This document shows, piece by piece, positions 46,096 through 55,485 of a stretch of DNA of 64,000 nt; position 1 is the stretch's first letter; each line of letters opens with the position of its first letter. The stretch is from assembly GCF_007556585.1 (NCBI RefSeq), contig NZ_VJNA01000005.1, positions 1 through 64,000 on the forward strand, read 5' to 3'. The DNA is from Tepidimonas aquatica. GTDB lineage: Bacteria; Pseudomonadota; Gammaproteobacteria; Burkholderiales; Burkholderiaceae_C. The notes below the pieces were generated by a model, which saw only the letters and a program-made list of their open reading frames with translations, was not told where the DNA came from and made no database searches. Position numbers and translations under genes: made by a program.

Positions 46096-49000
46096 ATGAC
46101 CACACGCCCCGCCATGGACACCCTGGCCGACACCGCCCACCTGCAACCCGTCCCGTCACCGCTGGCCGATGGCCCCATCGCCCGCGCGCCGACGATGGCG
46201 GCGCTGCCCGCCCTGCACCGCGCACCCGAGCCCGAGCTGCTGGCGTCGCTGCTGCCGCGCGCGCGCCTGGACGACACCCAGCGCGTGCGCATCACCGCCT
46301 TGGCGCAACGGCTGGCAGCCGGCCTGCGTGAACGCGCCCCGCAAGCGGGGCGGAAAGGCTTAGTGCAAGCCCTGCTGCAAGAGTACGCACTGACCTCGCA
46401 CGAAGGTGTGGCACTGATGTGCCTGGCCGAAGCGCTGCTGCGCATCCCCGACGCGGCCACGCGCGACGCGCTGATCCGCGACAAAATCGGGCGTGGCGAC
46501 TGGCGCGCGCACCTGGGCCACAGCCGTTCGCTGTTCGTCAACGCAGCCACCTGGGGACTGCTGCTGACCGGCAAGCTCACCGCCACCCACAACGAGGCGG
46601 GCCTCGGCGCGGCGCTCAAGCGCGTGCTGCGCGCTGGCGGCGAGCCACTGGTGCGCCGCAGCGTGGACCTGGCGATGCGGCTGCTGGGCGAGCAGTTCGT
46701 CACTGGCCAGACCATCGACGAGGCGCTACGTCGTGCCCAGCCGCGCGAGGCGCAGGGTTTCCGTTACTCCTACGACATGTTGGGCGAGGCCGCGCTGACC
46801 GCCGCCGACGCGCAGCGTTACTTCGACGCCTACCGCACGGCCATCGATGCCATTGGCGCGGCCAACGCCGGGCGCGGCCCGATCGACGGACCGGGCGTGT
46901 CGATCAAACTGTCGGCGCTGCATCCGCGCTACAGCCGCGCGCAGTACGCGCGCGTGATGGACGAGCTCTACCCGCGCCTGCGCGCGCTGGCCGAAGCGGC
47001 GCGGGCGGTCAACATCGGCCTGCACATCGACGCCGAGGAGGCCGACCGGTTGGAGCTGTCGCTGGACCTGCTGCAGCGGCTGTGCCACGAGCCGTCGCTG
47101 GCCGGCTGGGACGGCATCGGGTTTGTCATCCAGGCCTATCAAAAGCGCGCGCCTGCGGTGGTGGACCACGTCATCGCCCTGGCACGGCGCAGTGGCCTTC
47201 GCCTGCTGGTGCGGCTGGTCAAAGGCGCCTATTGGGACAGCGAAATCAAGCGCGCGCAGCTGGACGGCCTGGACTACCCAGTCTACACCCGCAAGGCCTA
47301 CACCGACGTGGCCTACCTGGCCTGCGCGCGGGCCCTGCTGAACGCCCCGGATGCGGTCTTCCCACAATTCGCCACCCACAACGCGCAGACGCTGGCCGCC
47401 ATCCACGAAATGGCCGACCCAGCCCGCTGGCACCCGCACCAGTACGAATTCCAGTGCCTGCACGGCATGGGTGAGCCCCTGTACGAGCAGGTGGTCACCC
47501 CGGTCAGCGCCGGCGGGCTGGGGCGGCCCTGCCGCATCTACGCGCCGGTGGGCACGCACGAAACGCTGCTGGCCTACTTGGTGCGCCGCTTACTGGAAAA
47601 CGGCGCCAACACATCGTTTGTGCACCGCATCGCCGACCCCCGGGTCCCGCTGGACGCGCTCGTCGAAGACCCCGTGGACACGGTGCGAGCCTGGGCGCGC
47701 ACCGAAGGCGCGCTGGGCCTGCCGCATCCGCGCATCCCCGCGCCCGCCGCGCTGTACGGCGCGGCGCGCCCCAACAGCACCGGCTGCGACCTGGCCGACG
47801 AGGCCACGCTGCGCACACTGTCCGAGGCACTGCACGCCAGCCGGGCCACGCCAGTGGCCGCGCAGGCGTTGTTGGCCGACGGCCGCACCGCCAGCGGCAC
47901 GCCACGCAGCGTCAGCAACCCCGGTCAGCACGACGACATCGTCGGCCACGTACGGCAGGCCGGCGCCGCCGACGCCGCCCACGCGCTGGCGCTGGCCCAG
48001 CGCGCGGCGGCCTCATGGGCCGCCACCCCGGCACCTGAGCGCGCCGCGCGGCTGCGACGCGCCGCCGATGCCCTGCAGGCGGACCTGCCAGCGTTCGTCG
48101 CGCTGCTGATGCGCGAAGTCGGCAAGACCGCCGCCAACGGCGTGGCCGAGGTGCGCGAGGCGATCGACTTTCTGCGCTTTTACGCCGCCCAAATCACCGA
48201 CCCGCGCTGGCCTGCCAACGCCAAACCACTGGGTCCGGTGGTGTGCATCAGTCCCTGGAACTTTCCGTTGGCCATCTTCACCGGGCAAATCGCTGCCGCG
48301 CTGGCAGCTGGCAACCCGGTGCTGGCCAAACCCGCCGAACAAACGCCGCTGGTGGCCGCGCGCATGACGACGCTGCTGCACGCCGCCGGCATCCCCCGCG
48401 ACGTGCTGCAACTGCTGCCCGGCGAGGGCGAAACGGTGGGCGCGGCGCTGGTGGCCGATGCGCGCACGGCGGGCGTGCTGTTCACCGGCTCCACCGAGGT
48501 GGCCAAGCACCTGCAGCGCACGCTGGCTACACGGGTGCACGCCGGCGCCGACGGCCGGGCCACCCCGATCCCGCTGGTGGCCGAAACCGGTGGCCAAAAC
48601 GCGATGGTGGTCGACAGTTCCGCACTGGCCGAGCAGGTGGTGCAGGATGTGCTGACCTCGGCCTTCGACAGCGCCGGTCAGCGCTGCTCGGCGCTGCGCG
48701 TGCTGTGTCTGCAAGACGACATCGCCGACCACGTGCTGTACATGCTGCGCGGGGCCATGGCCGAGCTGCGCATCGGCCCCGCCACGCGGCTGAGCACCGA
48801 CGTCGGCCCGGTCATCGACGCCGCGGCGCGCGACGCCATCGTCGCACACATCGAGGCCATGCGCGCGCGCGGCTGCCGCGTCTGGCAAGCGCCGTTGCCC
48901 CCGCAGGCCGAGCGCGGCACCTACGTCGCCCCGACCCTGATCGAACTGGACGGGCTGACGCTGCCCGAACGTGAGGTGTTTGGCCCCGTGCTGCACGTGG

Positions 49001-49716
49001 TGCGTTGGCGCCGTGGCGAACTCGATGCACTCGTGGCCGCCATCCACGCCACCGGCTACGGCCTGACCTTTGGCGTGCACAGCCGCATCGACGAAACCAT
49101 CGACCACCTCACCCAGCGCGTGCAGGCCGGCAACCACTACGTCAACCGCAACATGGTCGGCGCCGTCGTGGGCGTGCAACCGTTTGGGGGTGAGGGCCTG
49201 TCCGGCACCGGACCCAAAGCCGGTGGCCCGCTGCTGCTGTACCGGCTGCTGGCGGACCCGCCCGCCGATGCCGTGCAGCGCCCGCTGGCCTTCGTCGGTG
49301 CGGACGACACCGCCGACTGGCGCGCGCCCGTGGTGCTGCGCGGCCCCACCGGGCAGCGCGACACCTACCGTCTGCTGCCGCGTACGCAGGTGTTGTGCCT
49401 GGCCAACGACCCCGCCACCGCCGAGCGCATGGCACATGCCGTGCGCGCGCTGGGGGCGCACCCCCTGGTGCCGGACACCACCGACCCCGCGAATTGGCTG
49501 TCGCGCCAGCCGACGCTGCCCGAGGCTGCCCTGCTGGCCACAGCCCCCGCCACCGCGCTGGCCTGGCAACAGGCGCTGGCCGCGCATCCCGGCCCGGTGG
49601 TGCCGCTGTACGCCTGGCGCGGTGAGCCGCTGCCCGCCGGGGCACTGAGCGAGCGCAGCCTCAGCGTCAACACCGCCGCGGCCGGGGGCAACGCCAGCTT
49701 GATGAGCCTGGACTGA
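46096..49716 (+). CDS. putA: Bifunctional proline dehydrogenase / L-glutamate gamma-semialdehyde dehydrogenase
   Basis: Oxidises proline to glutamate through P5C with FAD and NAD. The 1206-residue product has an N-terminal arm, the PRODH barrel (about 90-450; GVSIKLSALHPRYSRAQ, LVRLVKGAYWDSEIK, YEFQCLHGMGEPLYEQ) and the P5CDH domain (about 530-1010; SPWNFPLAIFTGQIAAAL, ETGGQNAMVVDSSAL, catalytic Cys about 864 in SAGQRCSAL). The C-terminal conserved end is SLSVNTAAAGGNASLMSL. There is no ribbon-helix-helix DNA-binding domain at the N-terminus, so it is not a self-regulating trifunctional PutA; the divergent Lrp-type gene would provide control. Confidence 0.96.
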   Translation: MTTRPAMDTLADTAHLQPVPSPLADGPIARAPTMAALPALHRAPEPELLASLLPRARLDDTQRVRITALAQRLAAGLRERAPQAGRKGLVQALLQEYALTSHEGVALMCLAEALLRIPDAATRDALIRDKIGRGDWRAHLGHSRSLFVNAATWGLLLTGKLTATHNEAGLGAALKRVLRAGGEPLVRRSVDLAMRLLGEQFVTGQTIDEALRRAQPREAQGFRYSYDMLGEAALTAADAQRYFDAYRTAIDAIGAANAGRGPIDGPGVSIKLSALHPRYSRAQYARVMDELYPRLRALAEAARAVNIGLHIDAEEADRLELSLDLLQRLCHEPSLAGWDGIGFVIQAYQKRAPAVVDHVIALARRSGLRLLVRLVKGAYWDSEIKRAQLDGLDYPVYTRKAYTDVAYLACARALLNAPDAVFPQFATHNAQTLAAIHEMADPARWHPHQYEFQCLHGMGEPLYEQVVTPVSAGGLGRPCRIYAPVGTHETLLAYLVRRLLENGANTSFVHRIADPRVPLDALVEDPVDTVRAWARTEGALGLPHPRIPAPAALYGAARPNSTGCDLADEATLRTLSEALHASRATPVAAQALLADGRTASGTPRSVSNPGQHDDIVGHVRQAGAADAAHALALAQRAAASWAATPAPERAARLRRAADALQADLPAFVALLMREVGKTAANGVAEVREAIDFLRFYAAQITDPRWPANAKPLGPVVCISPWNFPLAIFTGQIAAALAAGNPVLAKPAEQTPLVAARMTTLLHAAGIPRDVLQLLPGEGETVGAALVADARTAGVLFTGSTEVAKHLQRTLATRVHAGADGRATPIPLVAETGGQNAMVVDSSALAEQVVQDVLTSAFDSAGQRCSALRVLCLQDDIADHVLYMLRGAMAELRIGPATRLSTDVGPVIDAAARDAIVAHIEAMRARGCRVWQAPLPPQAERGTYVAPTLIELDGLTLPEREVFGPVLHVVRWRRGELDALVAAIHATGYGLTFGVHSRIDETIDHLTQRVQAGNHYVNRNMVGAVVGVQPFGGEGLSGTGPKAGGPLLLYRLLADPPADAVQRPLAFVGADDTADWRAPVVLRGPTGQRDTYRLLPRTQVLCLANDPATAERMAHAVRALGAHPLVPDTTDPANWLSRQPTLPEAALLATAPATALAWQQALAAHPGPVVPLYAWRGEPLPAGALSERSLSVNTAAAGGNASLMSLD

Positions 49717-49764
49717 CGCCGCGCCGCCTCGGGGTGTTGTGGCGTGCCGCCGAGCGGTGCCCGC

Positions 49765-50481
49765 TCAACCCCGCCCCGCGTACACGCGTCGTCCAAAAAT
49801 CGCGCTGCCTACGCGCACCATCGTGCTGCCAGCGGCGATGGCTTGTTCCAAGTCGTCGCTCATGCCCATCGACAGCGTGTCCAGCTCCGGCGGGTGGCCC
49901 AGCGCCGCACGCAGCGCGTCGAACAGACGGGCGGCTTGCGCGAACACCGCGCGCATGGCCGCCGCGTCGGGCTGGGGGTCGGGTATGCACATGATGCCGC
50001 GCAGGCGCAGCCGCGGCAGGGCCACCACCGCCTGCGCCAGCGGCACCAGTTGCTGCGGCGCCACACCCGCCTTGGTCGGCGCGCCATCGACATTGACCTG
50101 CAAACACACCTGCAGCGGCGGGCGGTCGGCCGGGCGCTGGTCGCTGAGCCGCTGGGCCACCTTGAGCCGATCGACCGACTGCACCCAGTCGAAGTGCTCG
50201 GCCACCAGGCGGGTTTTGTTGCTCTGCAACGGCCCAATGCAATGCCACTGCAGGCCATGCACGCCGGCGTGGCGCAGCGCAACGATTTTGTCCACGCCCT
50301 CTTGCACGTAGTTTTCGCCAAAGGCGCGCTGGCCAGCCGCGGCGGCCTCGGCCACCGCCTGCGGCCCAAAGGTCTTCGACACCGCCAGCAGCGTCACCCC
50401 GCTGGGGTCGCGCCCGGCCGCAGCGCACGCCCGCGCGATGCGCTCACGCACGGCTTGGAGATTGTCTGCAATCGTTGCCAT
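49765..50481 (-). CDS. YggS/PROSC-family PLP homeostasis protein
   Basis: This 238-residue single-domain alanine-racemase-fold protein binds PLP but has no known reaction; it buffers vitamin B6. The PLP lysine is in LLAVSKTFGPQAV; GENYVQEGVDKI, WHCIGPLQSNKTR and LSMGMSDDLEQAIAAGSTMVRVG are family signatures. It is divergent from pilT, a common arrangement in proteobacteria. ATG 50481 gives MATIADNLQ. Confidence 0.94.
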   Translation of the reverse strand: MATIADNLQAVRERIARACAAAGRDPSGVTLLAVSKTFGPQAVAEAAAAGQRAFGENYVQEGVDKIVALRHAGVHGLQWHCIGPLQSNKTRLVAEHFDWVQSVDRLKVAQRLSDQRPADRPPLQVCLQVNVDGAPTKAGVAPQQLVPLAQAVVALPRLRLRGIMCIPDPQPDAAAMRAVFAQAARLFDALRAALGHPPELDTLSMGMSDDLEQAIAAGSTMVRVGSAIFGRRVYAGRG

Positions 50482-50550
50482 AATGAGTCCGTCAATCAAC
50501 CTGCAGCGGCAGTCCTTGTGGGGCCGCCGCTGCCCACGGTGAACTACGGG

Positions 50551-51594
50551 ATGGACGTCACCCAACTGCTGGCCTTTGCGGTCAAAAACAAGGCTTCCGA
50601 CCTGCACCTGTCGTCTGGGCTGCCACCAATGATACGGGTGCACGGCGACGTGCGCCGCATCAACGTCGAGCCGCTGGACCACAAGCTGGTCCACGCGATG
50701 ATCTACGACATCATGACCGACGCCCAGCGCAAGGCGTACGAGGAGTTTTTGGAGTGCGACTTCTCGTTCGAAATCGCAGGCTTGTCGCGCTTTCGTGTCA
50801 ACGCCTTCACCCAGCACCGGGGGGCGGCGGCGGTGTTTCGCACCATCCCGTCCAAGGTGCTGACGCTGGAAGACCTCAACTGCCCGCGCATCTTTGCCGA
50901 CCTGGCCATGAAGCCACGCGGGCTGGTGCTGGTCACCGGCCCCACCGGCTCGGGTAAATCGACCACGCTGGCGGCGATGGTCAACCACCGCAACGAACAT
51001 GACCCCGGCCACATCCTCACCATCGAAGACCCGATCGAGTTCGTGCACGAGTCCAAAAAGAGCCTGGTCAACCAGCGCGAAGTAGGGCCAATGACCCACT
51101 CGTTTGCCGCGGCGCTGCGCTCAGCGCTGCGCGAGGACCCGGACGTGATCCTGGTCGGCGAGATGCGCGACCTGGAGACCATCCGCCTGGCCATGACCGC
51201 CGCCGAAACCGGCCACCTGGTGTTTGGCACGTTGCACACCTCCAGCGCGGCCAAGACCATCGACCGCATCGTCGACGTGTTCCCGGCCGAAGAAAAGGAC
51301 ATGATCCGCGCGATGCTGTCGGAGTCGCTGGTGGCGGTGATTTCGCAAACGCTGCTCAAAACCGCCGATGGCAAGGGCCGCGTCGCCGCGCACGAAATCA
51401 TGATCGGCACCCCTGCGATCCGTAACCTGATCCGCGAAAACAAGGTCGCCCAGATGTACTCGGCCATCCAGACCGGGCAGCAGTACGGCATGCAAACGCT
51501 GGATCAGGCCTTGCTGGAGCTGGTGCGACGCAACGTGATCAGCGCTGCCGAAGCACGCAGCAAGGCCAAAAACCCCGACAACTTCCCGCTTTGA
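50551..51594 (+). CDS. pilT: Type IV pilus retraction ATPase PilT
   Basis: Hexameric retraction motor at the pilus base, for twitching and DNA uptake. The 347-residue protein shows ASDLHLSSGLPPMIR, Walker A GPTGSGKST (130-138), the Asp box (IEDPIEFVH), Walker B/His-box region ILVGEMRDLETIRLA and FGTLHTSSA, and the C-terminal retraction motif AIRNLIREN. pilU follows after 56 bp. Confidence 0.97.
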   Translation: MDVTQLLAFAVKNKASDLHLSSGLPPMIRVHGDVRRINVEPLDHKLVHAMIYDIMTDAQRKAYEEFLECDFSFEIAGLSRFRVNAFTQHRGAAAVFRTIPSKVLTLEDLNCPRIFADLAMKPRGLVLVTGPTGSGKSTTLAAMVNHRNEHDPGHILTIEDPIEFVHESKKSLVNQREVGPMTHSFAAALRSALREDPDVILVGEMRDLETIRLAMTAAETGHLVFGTLHTSSAAKTIDRIVDVFPAEEKDMIRAMLSESLVAVISQTLLKTADGKGRVAAHEIMIGTPAIRNLIRENKVAQMYSAIQTGQQYGMQTLDQALLELVRRNVISAAEARSKAKNPDNFPL

Positions 51595-51650
51595 CGGCGG
51601 GTGTGCCTGCGCACGGCCGTGCACCACCCCGCCCTACCGGAGCGCCCACC

Positions 51651-52787
51651 ATGGAACGCGATCAAGCGAGCAATTTCATCCACGAGCTGCTGCGGCTGCT
51701 GGTCAGCCGGGGCGGCAGCGATCTGTTTCTGACGGCGGATTTCCCTCCCGCCATCAAGGTCGATGGTGTGATCCAGAAGGTGTCGGCGCAGCCGCTGACC
51801 GGGCAGCACACCCAGGCGCTGGCGCGCGCCATCATGAACGACAAGCAGGCCGCCGAGTTCGAGCGCACCAAGGAGTGCAACTTCGCCATCAGTCCTGCCG
51901 GCATCGGGCGCTTCCGTGTCAACGCCTTTGTGCAGATGGGCAAAGTGGGCCTGGTGCTGCGCACCATTCCGTCCAAAATCCCCACCATCGACGACCTGGG
52001 CCTGCCGCAGATCCTCAAGCAGTTGGCGCTGGCCAAGCGCGGCATCTGCATCGTCGTGGGCGGCACCGGCACCGGCAAGTCGACCACACTGGCCGCGATG
52101 GTGGACTGGCGCAACGAGCACACGCACGACCACATCGTCACCGTGGAAGATCCGGTGGAGTTCGTGCACCAGCACAAAAACTGCATCGTCACCCAGCGCG
52201 AAGTTGGCCTGGACACCGACAGTTGGGAGATCGCACTGAAAAACTCGCTGCGCCAAGCGCCCAACGTCATCCTGATGGGCGAAATCCGCGACCGCGAGAC
52301 GATGGAGCACGCGATCGCGTTTTCCGAAACCGGTCACCTGTGCCTGGCCACGCTGCACGCCAACAGCGCCAACCAGGCCATGGAGCGCATCATCAACTTC
52401 TTCCCGCACGACCGGCATCCGCAGTTGCTCAAGGACGTGTCGCTCAATCTGCGCGGCATGGTGGCGCAGCGCCTGCTGCCGCGCGAGGACGGCAAGGGGC
52501 GCGTGGCCATCGTCGAGGTACTGCTCAACAGCGCGCTGATCGCCGACCTGATCATGAAGGGCGAGGTCCAGGAGATCAAGGAGGTCATGAAACGCAGCAC
52601 CGAAATCGGCATGCAGACCTTCGACCAGGCGCTGTTCGACGCCTTCGAGGCGTACCAGATCTCCTACGAGGACGCGGTGCGCAACGCCGACTCCCAAAAC
52701 GACATCAAGCTGCGCATCAAGCTGGAAAGCCAGCGTGCCCGCAACAGCGACTTGGCCGCGGGTACCGAGCACCTGCAAATCATGTAA
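51651..52787 (+). CDS. pilU: Type IV pilus PilT-dependent ATPase PilU
   Basis: PilT paralogue that assists retraction and needs PilT. The 378-residue protein has GGSDLFLTADFPPAIKVDG, Walker A GGTGTGKST, VEDPVEFVHQHKN, ILMGEIRDRETMEHAI and LATLHANSANQAMERI. It lacks the AIRNLIREN motif of PilT and has the longer C-terminus typical of PilU (ending TEHLQIM). Confidence 0.96.
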   Translation: MERDQASNFIHELLRLLVSRGGSDLFLTADFPPAIKVDGVIQKVSAQPLTGQHTQALARAIMNDKQAAEFERTKECNFAISPAGIGRFRVNAFVQMGKVGLVLRTIPSKIPTIDDLGLPQILKQLALAKRGICIVVGGTGTGKSTTLAAMVDWRNEHTHDHIVTVEDPVEFVHQHKNCIVTQREVGLDTDSWEIALKNSLRQAPNVILMGEIRDRETMEHAIAFSETGHLCLATLHANSANQAMERIINFFPHDRHPQLLKDVSLNLRGMVAQRLLPREDGKGRVAIVEVLLNSALIADLIMKGEVQEIKEVMKRSTEIGMQTFDQALFDAFEAYQISYEDAVRNADSQNDIKLRIKLESQRARNSDLAAGTEHLQIM

Positions 52788-52806
52788 CCCTTGCACGAGG
52801 TTCGCG

Positions 52807-53730
52807 ATGCCCAACGTCAACCCAAAAACCACCTACGATTCGTGCCCACCGCAGCGCGTGGCCTTCATCGGTCTGGGGGTGATGGGCTGGCCAATGGCCG
52901 CGCACCTGGCGCTGGCCGGCCACGACGTCACCGTGTACAACCGCACCGCGGCCAAGGCCGACGCGCTGGTGCGTGCGCTGGCCGAGCGCGGCGTGGCGCG
53001 CGTGCGCACGGCCCCAACGCCGCGCGCGGCCGCCCAGGGTGCTGGCTTCGTGATGGCGTGCGTCGGCAACGACGACGACCTGCGCAGCGTCGTGTTGGGG
53101 CCTGACGGCGCGCTGGCGGGCATGGTGCCCGACGCGGTGTTGGTGGACCACACCACGGCGTCGGCCGAGGTGGCGCGCGAGCTTTACGCCGCCGCCCAGG
53201 CGCAGGGGGCGCACTTCATCGACGCGCCCGTCTCCGGTGGGCAAGCCGGCGCCGAAAACGGCATGCTCACCGTGATGTGCGGCGGTGACGAAGCGCCGTT
53301 CGGGCGCGCACGACCGGTCATCGCGGCCTACGCCCGTGCCGTCACACGCATCGGGGCCAGCGGCGCCGGGCAACTGGCCAAGATGGTCAACCAGATCTGC
53401 ATCGCCGGGCTGGTGCAGGGCCTGGCCGAGGCCATCGCCTTTGGCCAACGCGCCGGGCTGGACATGAAGCTGGTGCTGGACGTCATCGGCAAGGGTGCCG
53501 CGCAAAGCTGGCAAATGGACAACCGCGGCAAGACGATGGTGGACGACCGCTTCGACTTTGGCTTTGCAGTGGACTGGATGCGCAAAGACTTGGTGCTGTG
53601 CCTACAGGAAGCACGCCGCAACGGCGCGCGCTTGCCGGTGACGGCGTTGGTGGACCAGTTTTACGCCGACGTACAGGCCATGGGCGGCGGGCGCTGGGAC
53701 ACCTCCAGCCTGATCCGCCGCCTGCGCTGA
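52807..53730 (+). CDS. NAD(P)-dependent beta-hydroxyacid dehydrogenase family protein
   Basis: This 307-residue protein is of the 3-hydroxyisobutyrate / tartronate-semialdehyde reductase superfamily. The nucleotide fold is VAFIGLGVMGWPMAAHLALAG, the substrate motif DAPVSGGQAGAENGMLTVMCGG, and the catalytic lysine is in GAGQLAKMVNQICIAG. It starts 19 bp after pilU but is functionally unrelated. The specific substrate cannot be assigned; 2-hydroxy-3-oxopropionate, 3-hydroxyisobutyrate or glyoxylate/succinic semialdehyde are all options. Confidence 0.88.
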   Translation: MPNVNPKTTYDSCPPQRVAFIGLGVMGWPMAAHLALAGHDVTVYNRTAAKADALVRALAERGVARVRTAPTPRAAAQGAGFVMACVGNDDDLRSVVLGPDGALAGMVPDAVLVDHTTASAEVARELYAAAQAQGAHFIDAPVSGGQAGAENGMLTVMCGGDEAPFGRARPVIAAYARAVTRIGASGAGQLAKMVNQICIAGLVQGLAEAIAFGQRAGLDMKLVLDVIGKGAAQSWQMDNRGKTMVDDRFDFGFAVDWMRKDLVLCLQEARRNGARLPVTALVDQFYADVQAMGGGRWDTSSLIRRLR

Positions 53731-53776
53731 GCGTCCGGGCGCAGCCTGCCGGGCCGCACCACGGCCACCGTCGCCA

Positions 53777-54439
53777 TCACGGCTGCTTGGTTGGGGCGTC
53801 GGCCGGCTTCGGGGCGGGCTGCAGCCGCGCGAGATCCGCCTCACTGATCAACTCGAACACGCGCACCACGCGCTGCACGCCGGGCACAGCACGGGCCACC
53901 TCGGCGGCGCGCTGCGCCTCGCGCGCGGTCACCAGCCCCATCAGGTACACGGTGCCACGCTCGGTCACCACCTTGATGGCGTTGGCCGACAGGTCCTTGG
54001 CGTCGACGAAGGCGGCCTTGACGCGCGCCGTCACCAGCGCATCCGACGAGCGCGCGGTCAGCGACGGCGAGCCCATCACCGCCAGCTCATCGACGACGCC
54101 GGCCACGTTGTCGACGCCCTGCACGATGCGCAGCACCCGCTGACGGTCGGCCTCCGAGGCCACCTCGCCGGTGAGCAGCACCTTGCGGTTGAAGCTGGTG
54201 GCGTTGACCCGCGCACGCTCGCCCAACTGCTCGCGCACCCGCGCCGCCACCTTCAGCTCGATGGTTTCGTCCTCCAGCTGGGTGCCGGTGGTACGGCGGT
54301 CGCTGGCCACCAGCACCGTGCCGCCCAACGCCGCCCCCGCCACCAGCGGGGCGCAGCCCGGCATCGTCGCGCCCAGCACCACCGCCACCACCAGCGCCGT
54401 ACCCAGGCGCAACCCCCGTCCATGCTTGTCGGATGTCAT
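53777..54439 (-). CDS. dolP: BON-domain outer-membrane lipoprotein DolP
   Basis: A 220-residue lipoprotein with signal sequence and lipobox ATMPGC (Cys about 29). Two BON domains follow (about 50-120 and 125-195; ARVREQLGERARVNATSFNRKVLLTG and ARVKAAFVDAKDLSANAIKVVTE with GTVYLMG). DolP (YraP) maintains outer-membrane integrity and binds anionic lipids at the division site. The start overlaps the diaA stop by four bases. Same order as the conserved yraN-diaA-dolP group. Confidence 0.9.
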   Translation of the reverse strand: MTSDKHGRGLRLGTALVVAVVLGATMPGCAPLVAGAALGGTVLVASDRRTTGTQLEDETIELKVAARVREQLGERARVNATSFNRKVLLTGEVASEADRQRVLRIVQGVDNVAGVVDELAVMGSPSLTARSSDALVTARVKAAFVDAKDLSANAIKVVTERGTVYLMGLVTAREAQRAAEVARAVPGVQRVVRVFELISEADLARLQPAPKPADAPTKQP

Positions 54440-55044
54440 GTCGTCACCGTCTCCAGCTCGTCGTCGCCCAACAACTGGGCATCCAGCGCGTCGCACAGCG
54501 CGTGCAACGCGACCAACTGCGCCTCCAGCACGCGCGGCGCACGCTCGGCGGGCACGGCCGCCCACACGTCGCCGTCACGCAGCGCGTCGGGCAGATCCCC
54601 CACGCGGGCGCCGCTGAGCACCACCACCGCGATGTCGCGCTCGTGGGCCGTGTCCACCAGCGCCAGCGCGTCGGGTCCGGGCAGACCCGCGCACACCAGC
54701 AGCAGCACGTCACCAGGCAGCCCCAGCGCCCGCAGCTGCCGCACCGCGCTCCCCCCGGCTGCGTCGCCCACCGTGGTGGCCGACGCCAGCGTCGCGTCGG
54801 TGCCCAGCACCAGCGCCGCCAGCTCCGGGCGTTCGCGCTCAAAGCGCCCCACCAGCTGAGCCACCAGCGCCTGCGCCAACGCCGCCGCCACCCCTTGCCC
54901 CCACGCCAGCACCTTGCCGCCGGCGGTCAGCCCATGCAGCAGCACCTGCGCCGCCGCTTCCAACGGCGCCCCCAAGGCCTGCGCGCACTGGTACTGCACG
55001 TCGGCGCCCTCGATAAAGTGCTGCTGGATGCGGGGCATGAGCAT
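54436..55044 (-). CDS. diaA: DnaA initiator-associating protein DiaA (SIS domain)
   Basis: A 202-residue SIS-domain protein of the GmhA/DiaA group; DiaA binds DnaA tetramers and promotes orderly replication initiation. It begins MLMPRIQQHFIEGADVQYQ and has GKVLAWGQGVAAALAQALV. The usual NGGS-type loop is changed to WGQGVA, and the isomerase metal ligands of GmhA do not appear to be kept. That and the synteny (yraN, dolP) favour DiaA over phosphoheptose isomerase. Confidence 0.82.
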   Translation of the reverse strand: MLMPRIQQHFIEGADVQYQCAQALGAPLEAAAQVLLHGLTAGGKVLAWGQGVAAALAQALVAQLVGRFERERPELAALVLGTDATLASATTVGDAAGGSAVRQLRALGLPGDVLLLVCAGLPGPDALALVDTAHERDIAVVVLSGARVGDLPDALRDGDVWAAVPAERAPRVLEAQLVALHALCDALDAQLLGDDELETVTT

Positions 55045-55062
55045 GGGCGCAATCTTAGCCGG

Positions 55063-55485
55063 TCAATCCCACGCGCCGGCCTCGAACGCGCCGCGCAGCC
55101 ACTCGATGCGAGGCGGCGGCTGGCCGCCGAGTTCCCCGTCGATGACGACAACGTCGAAACGGCACGGCGGCACCTGCGCCAGCCGCGCCACAAAGTGCCT
55201 TGCCGCAAACACGACACGCCGCTGCTTGGCCCACCCCACACTGGCCGCGGCCCCACCGTGGTCGGTGCGGCTGCGCTGACGCACCTCGACGAACACCAGC
55301 GTGCCGTCGGGCTCGGTCATAATGAGGTCGACCTCGCCACCGCCGCGGCCCGGGCTGCGCACGTTGCGCCGCACCAGGCGCAAGCCATGGGCCTGCAAAT
55401 GGCGCAACGCCAACGCTTCGGCGGCGTCGCCGCGCGCCTTGGTGGTGGGGCGCGCCCCCTGACGTTGCGATGGCATCACCGACAT
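55063..55485 (-). CDS. yraN: YraN family (UPF0102) endonuclease-like protein
   Basis: A small (140-residue) protein of the restriction-endonuclease-like fold with GDAAEALALRHLQAHGLRLVRRN, then GEVDLIM and FVEVRQRS, giving the E...D...ExR/K-type core. Function is not settled; homologues may act in DNA repair or recombination. The start could be 55485 or 55476; the first overlaps the ATG of the divergent rsmI gene. Confidence 0.87.
   Translation of the reverse strand: MSVMPSQRQGARPTTKARGDAAEALALRHLQAHGLRLVRRNVRSPGRGGGEVDLIMTEPDGTLVFVEVRQRSRTDHGGAAASVGWAKQRRVVFAARHFVARLAQVPPCRFDVVVIDGELGGQPPPRIEWLRGAFEAGAWD

Noticed and set aside
54436-55044. Phosphoheptose isomerase (gmhA) as identity of the SIS protein
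   Set aside because: The glycine/serine loop and metal ligands of GmhA are not evident, and the yraN-diaA-dolP order points to DiaA.
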